Of a stretch of 34,967 nucleotides of DNA, positions 34,119 to 34,967 are shown piece by piece. Position 1 is the first letter of the stretch. Every line of letters begins with the position of its first letter. Below the pieces are notes generated by a model that was not told the DNA's origin, did no database searches, and saw nothing but the letters and a program-made list of their open reading frames with translations. The position numbers and the translations under genes were made by a program. This DNA is from CAXXOZ01 sp963676435 (GTDB lineage: Bacteria > Bacillota > Clostridia > Lachnospirales > Lachnospiraceae): positions 1 to 34,967 of the forward strand of contig CAXXOZ010000019.1 in the NCBI GenBank assembly GCA_963676435.2, written 5' to 3'.

Positions 34119-34967
34119 ATGACTTTTTTACAAATCAAGTATTTTTTAACTGTTGCAAAAACATTGAGTTTTACTAAGGCTGCCGAACAGCTCTATGTTT
34201 CACAGCCGTCTTTAAGTAGACACATAAAATGTATTGAAAATGAATTTAGTGTGCAACTTTTTATTAGAACAGCAACAGGAATTAAATTAACACCAGCAGG
34301 AACTGTTTTGTTTGCAGGTCTTTCAGATGTTTATGAAAATTATGTAGATTTATTAGATAAGGCCAATAAAGCCCAGCAGGGTTTAAACGGATACTTAAGA
34401 ATCGGTGTATTGGATGGTTTTAATATTGCTGATTTTATGCCTTTGATTTATCAGTATTTTAAGGATGAGCATCCAAATGTAGATTTAAAGTTTTATAGTG
34501 CCTCGTTTAGTGAATTGATTTCAAATGTATATAATGGGAAATACGATTTGATTTTTACGGTTAAGTTTGAAGTGGAAAAAAAGGATGGCTTATTATACCA
34601 GCATGTTACGCATTCAAAAGATCATATTGTTATGACGAAATATCATCCTTTATCTAAAAAAGAAAAAGTCACTCTAGACGATGTGAAAAATGAAACTTTT
34701 GTTATGATATCTCAAGATGACAATCCAGAGTCTGCACCTTTAATATTTGATTTATGTAAAAAACATGGCTTTATACCTAATGTTCATTATGCAAAAACAA
34801 TGACAGAGCAAATGCTTTGGGTAGTTGCTGGAATGGGTATTACTATTCTAGATACCAGATCATTTTTAAAGTTAAATCCAGATGTAAAATTTTATGAAAT
34901 AGAGAGTGATTGGGATCCTTCGATTGTAATTGCTTGGAATCAGATAAATATAAATCCTTTAATACCT
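34119..34967 (+). CDS. LysR-family transcriptional regulator (3' end outside window)
   Basis: 283 codons are open from ATG 34119 (GGGGG 7 nt upstream) to the right edge. The N-terminal winged HTH is standard: FLQIKYFLTVAKTLSFTKAA, EQLYVSQPSLSRHIKCIENE, then LTPAGTVLFAGL. From about 95 the periplasmic-binding-like effector domain begins (LNGYLRIGVLDGFN). The usual family length is about 290-300, so only a few residues are missing. Its effector and targets are not visible; the upstream transporter pair is one candidate. Confidence 0.93.
   Translation, partial: MTFLQIKYFLTVAKTLSFTKAAEQLYVSQPSLSRHIKCIENEFSVQLFIRTATGIKLTPAGTVLFAGLSDVYENYVDLLDKANKAQQGLNGYLRIGVLDGFNIADFMPLIYQYFKDEHPNVDLKFYSASFSELISNVYNGKYDLIFTVKFEVEKKDGLLYQHVTHSKDHIVMTKYHPLSKKEKVTLDDVKNETFVMISQDDNPESAPLIFDLCKKHGFIPNVHYAKTMTEQMLWVVAGMGITILDTRSFLKLNPDVKFYEIESDWDPSIVIAWNQININPLIP

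Overview
The window is low-GC (A+T-rich) DNA with Shine-Dalgarno sites of the GGAGG type, an infC-rpmI-rplT operon behind an L20-type attenuator leader, a SigI/RsgI pair, and secreted proteins with Thr-rich linkers. This points to a Gram-positive anaerobe of the Clostridia, perhaps Lachnospiraceae; the family-level guess is an inference.

Layout. (1) 1-3975, minus strand: two YibE/YibF-family membrane proteins, then sigma factor SigI and its membrane anti-sigma partner RsgI, whose outer part runs off the left edge. (2) 4052-4732: a membrane-anchored CAP/SCP-domain protein. (3) 4748-6097: promoter, L20 leader with terminator, infC (ATT start), rpmI, rplT, terminator. (4) 6118-8424: a mutarotase and a GPH-family sugar symporter. 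(5) 8456-10415: rmlB and rmlA. (6) 10480-22784: a surface-glycopolymer locus behind a TTGACA-17-TATCAT promoter. It holds a small membrane protein, an initiating polyprenyl-phosphate sugar phosphotransferase, a TarI/IspD-type cytidylyltransferase, three related SDR proteins, two LicD modules (one fused to an SDR-like domain), a two-component ABC exporter, a large TagF-like polymerase and a DUF4422 protein. (7) 23066-29561: cysD, a cysN-cysC fusion, a cysQ-like phosphatase and two tandem PAPS-type sulfotransferases. (8) 29675-32817, minus strand: a secreted GH25 lysozyme with BspA-type repeats and seven FN3-like domains. (9) 32965-34967: a zinc-ribbon membrane protein, two SMR-sized DMT transporters and a LysR regulator cut by the right edge.

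The most interesting reading is that regions 6 and 7 work together. The cluster makes PAPS (CysD, CysNC), removes PAP (CysQ) and carries two sulfotransferases, but no APS/PAPS reductase or sulfite reductase is in the window. It sits directly downstream of an ABC-exported, CDP-polyol-type wall or capsule polymer locus, so it looks like a sulfation module for a Gram-positive surface glycopolymer.

About a dozen single-base indels, nearly all in A or T runs, break genes in 12.9-19.1 kb and 31.4-33.4 kb, while the regions between are intact. The broken proteins read through well when one base is added or removed. Either these are local sequence errors or the surface locus is really decaying or varying; the sequence alone cannot decide.
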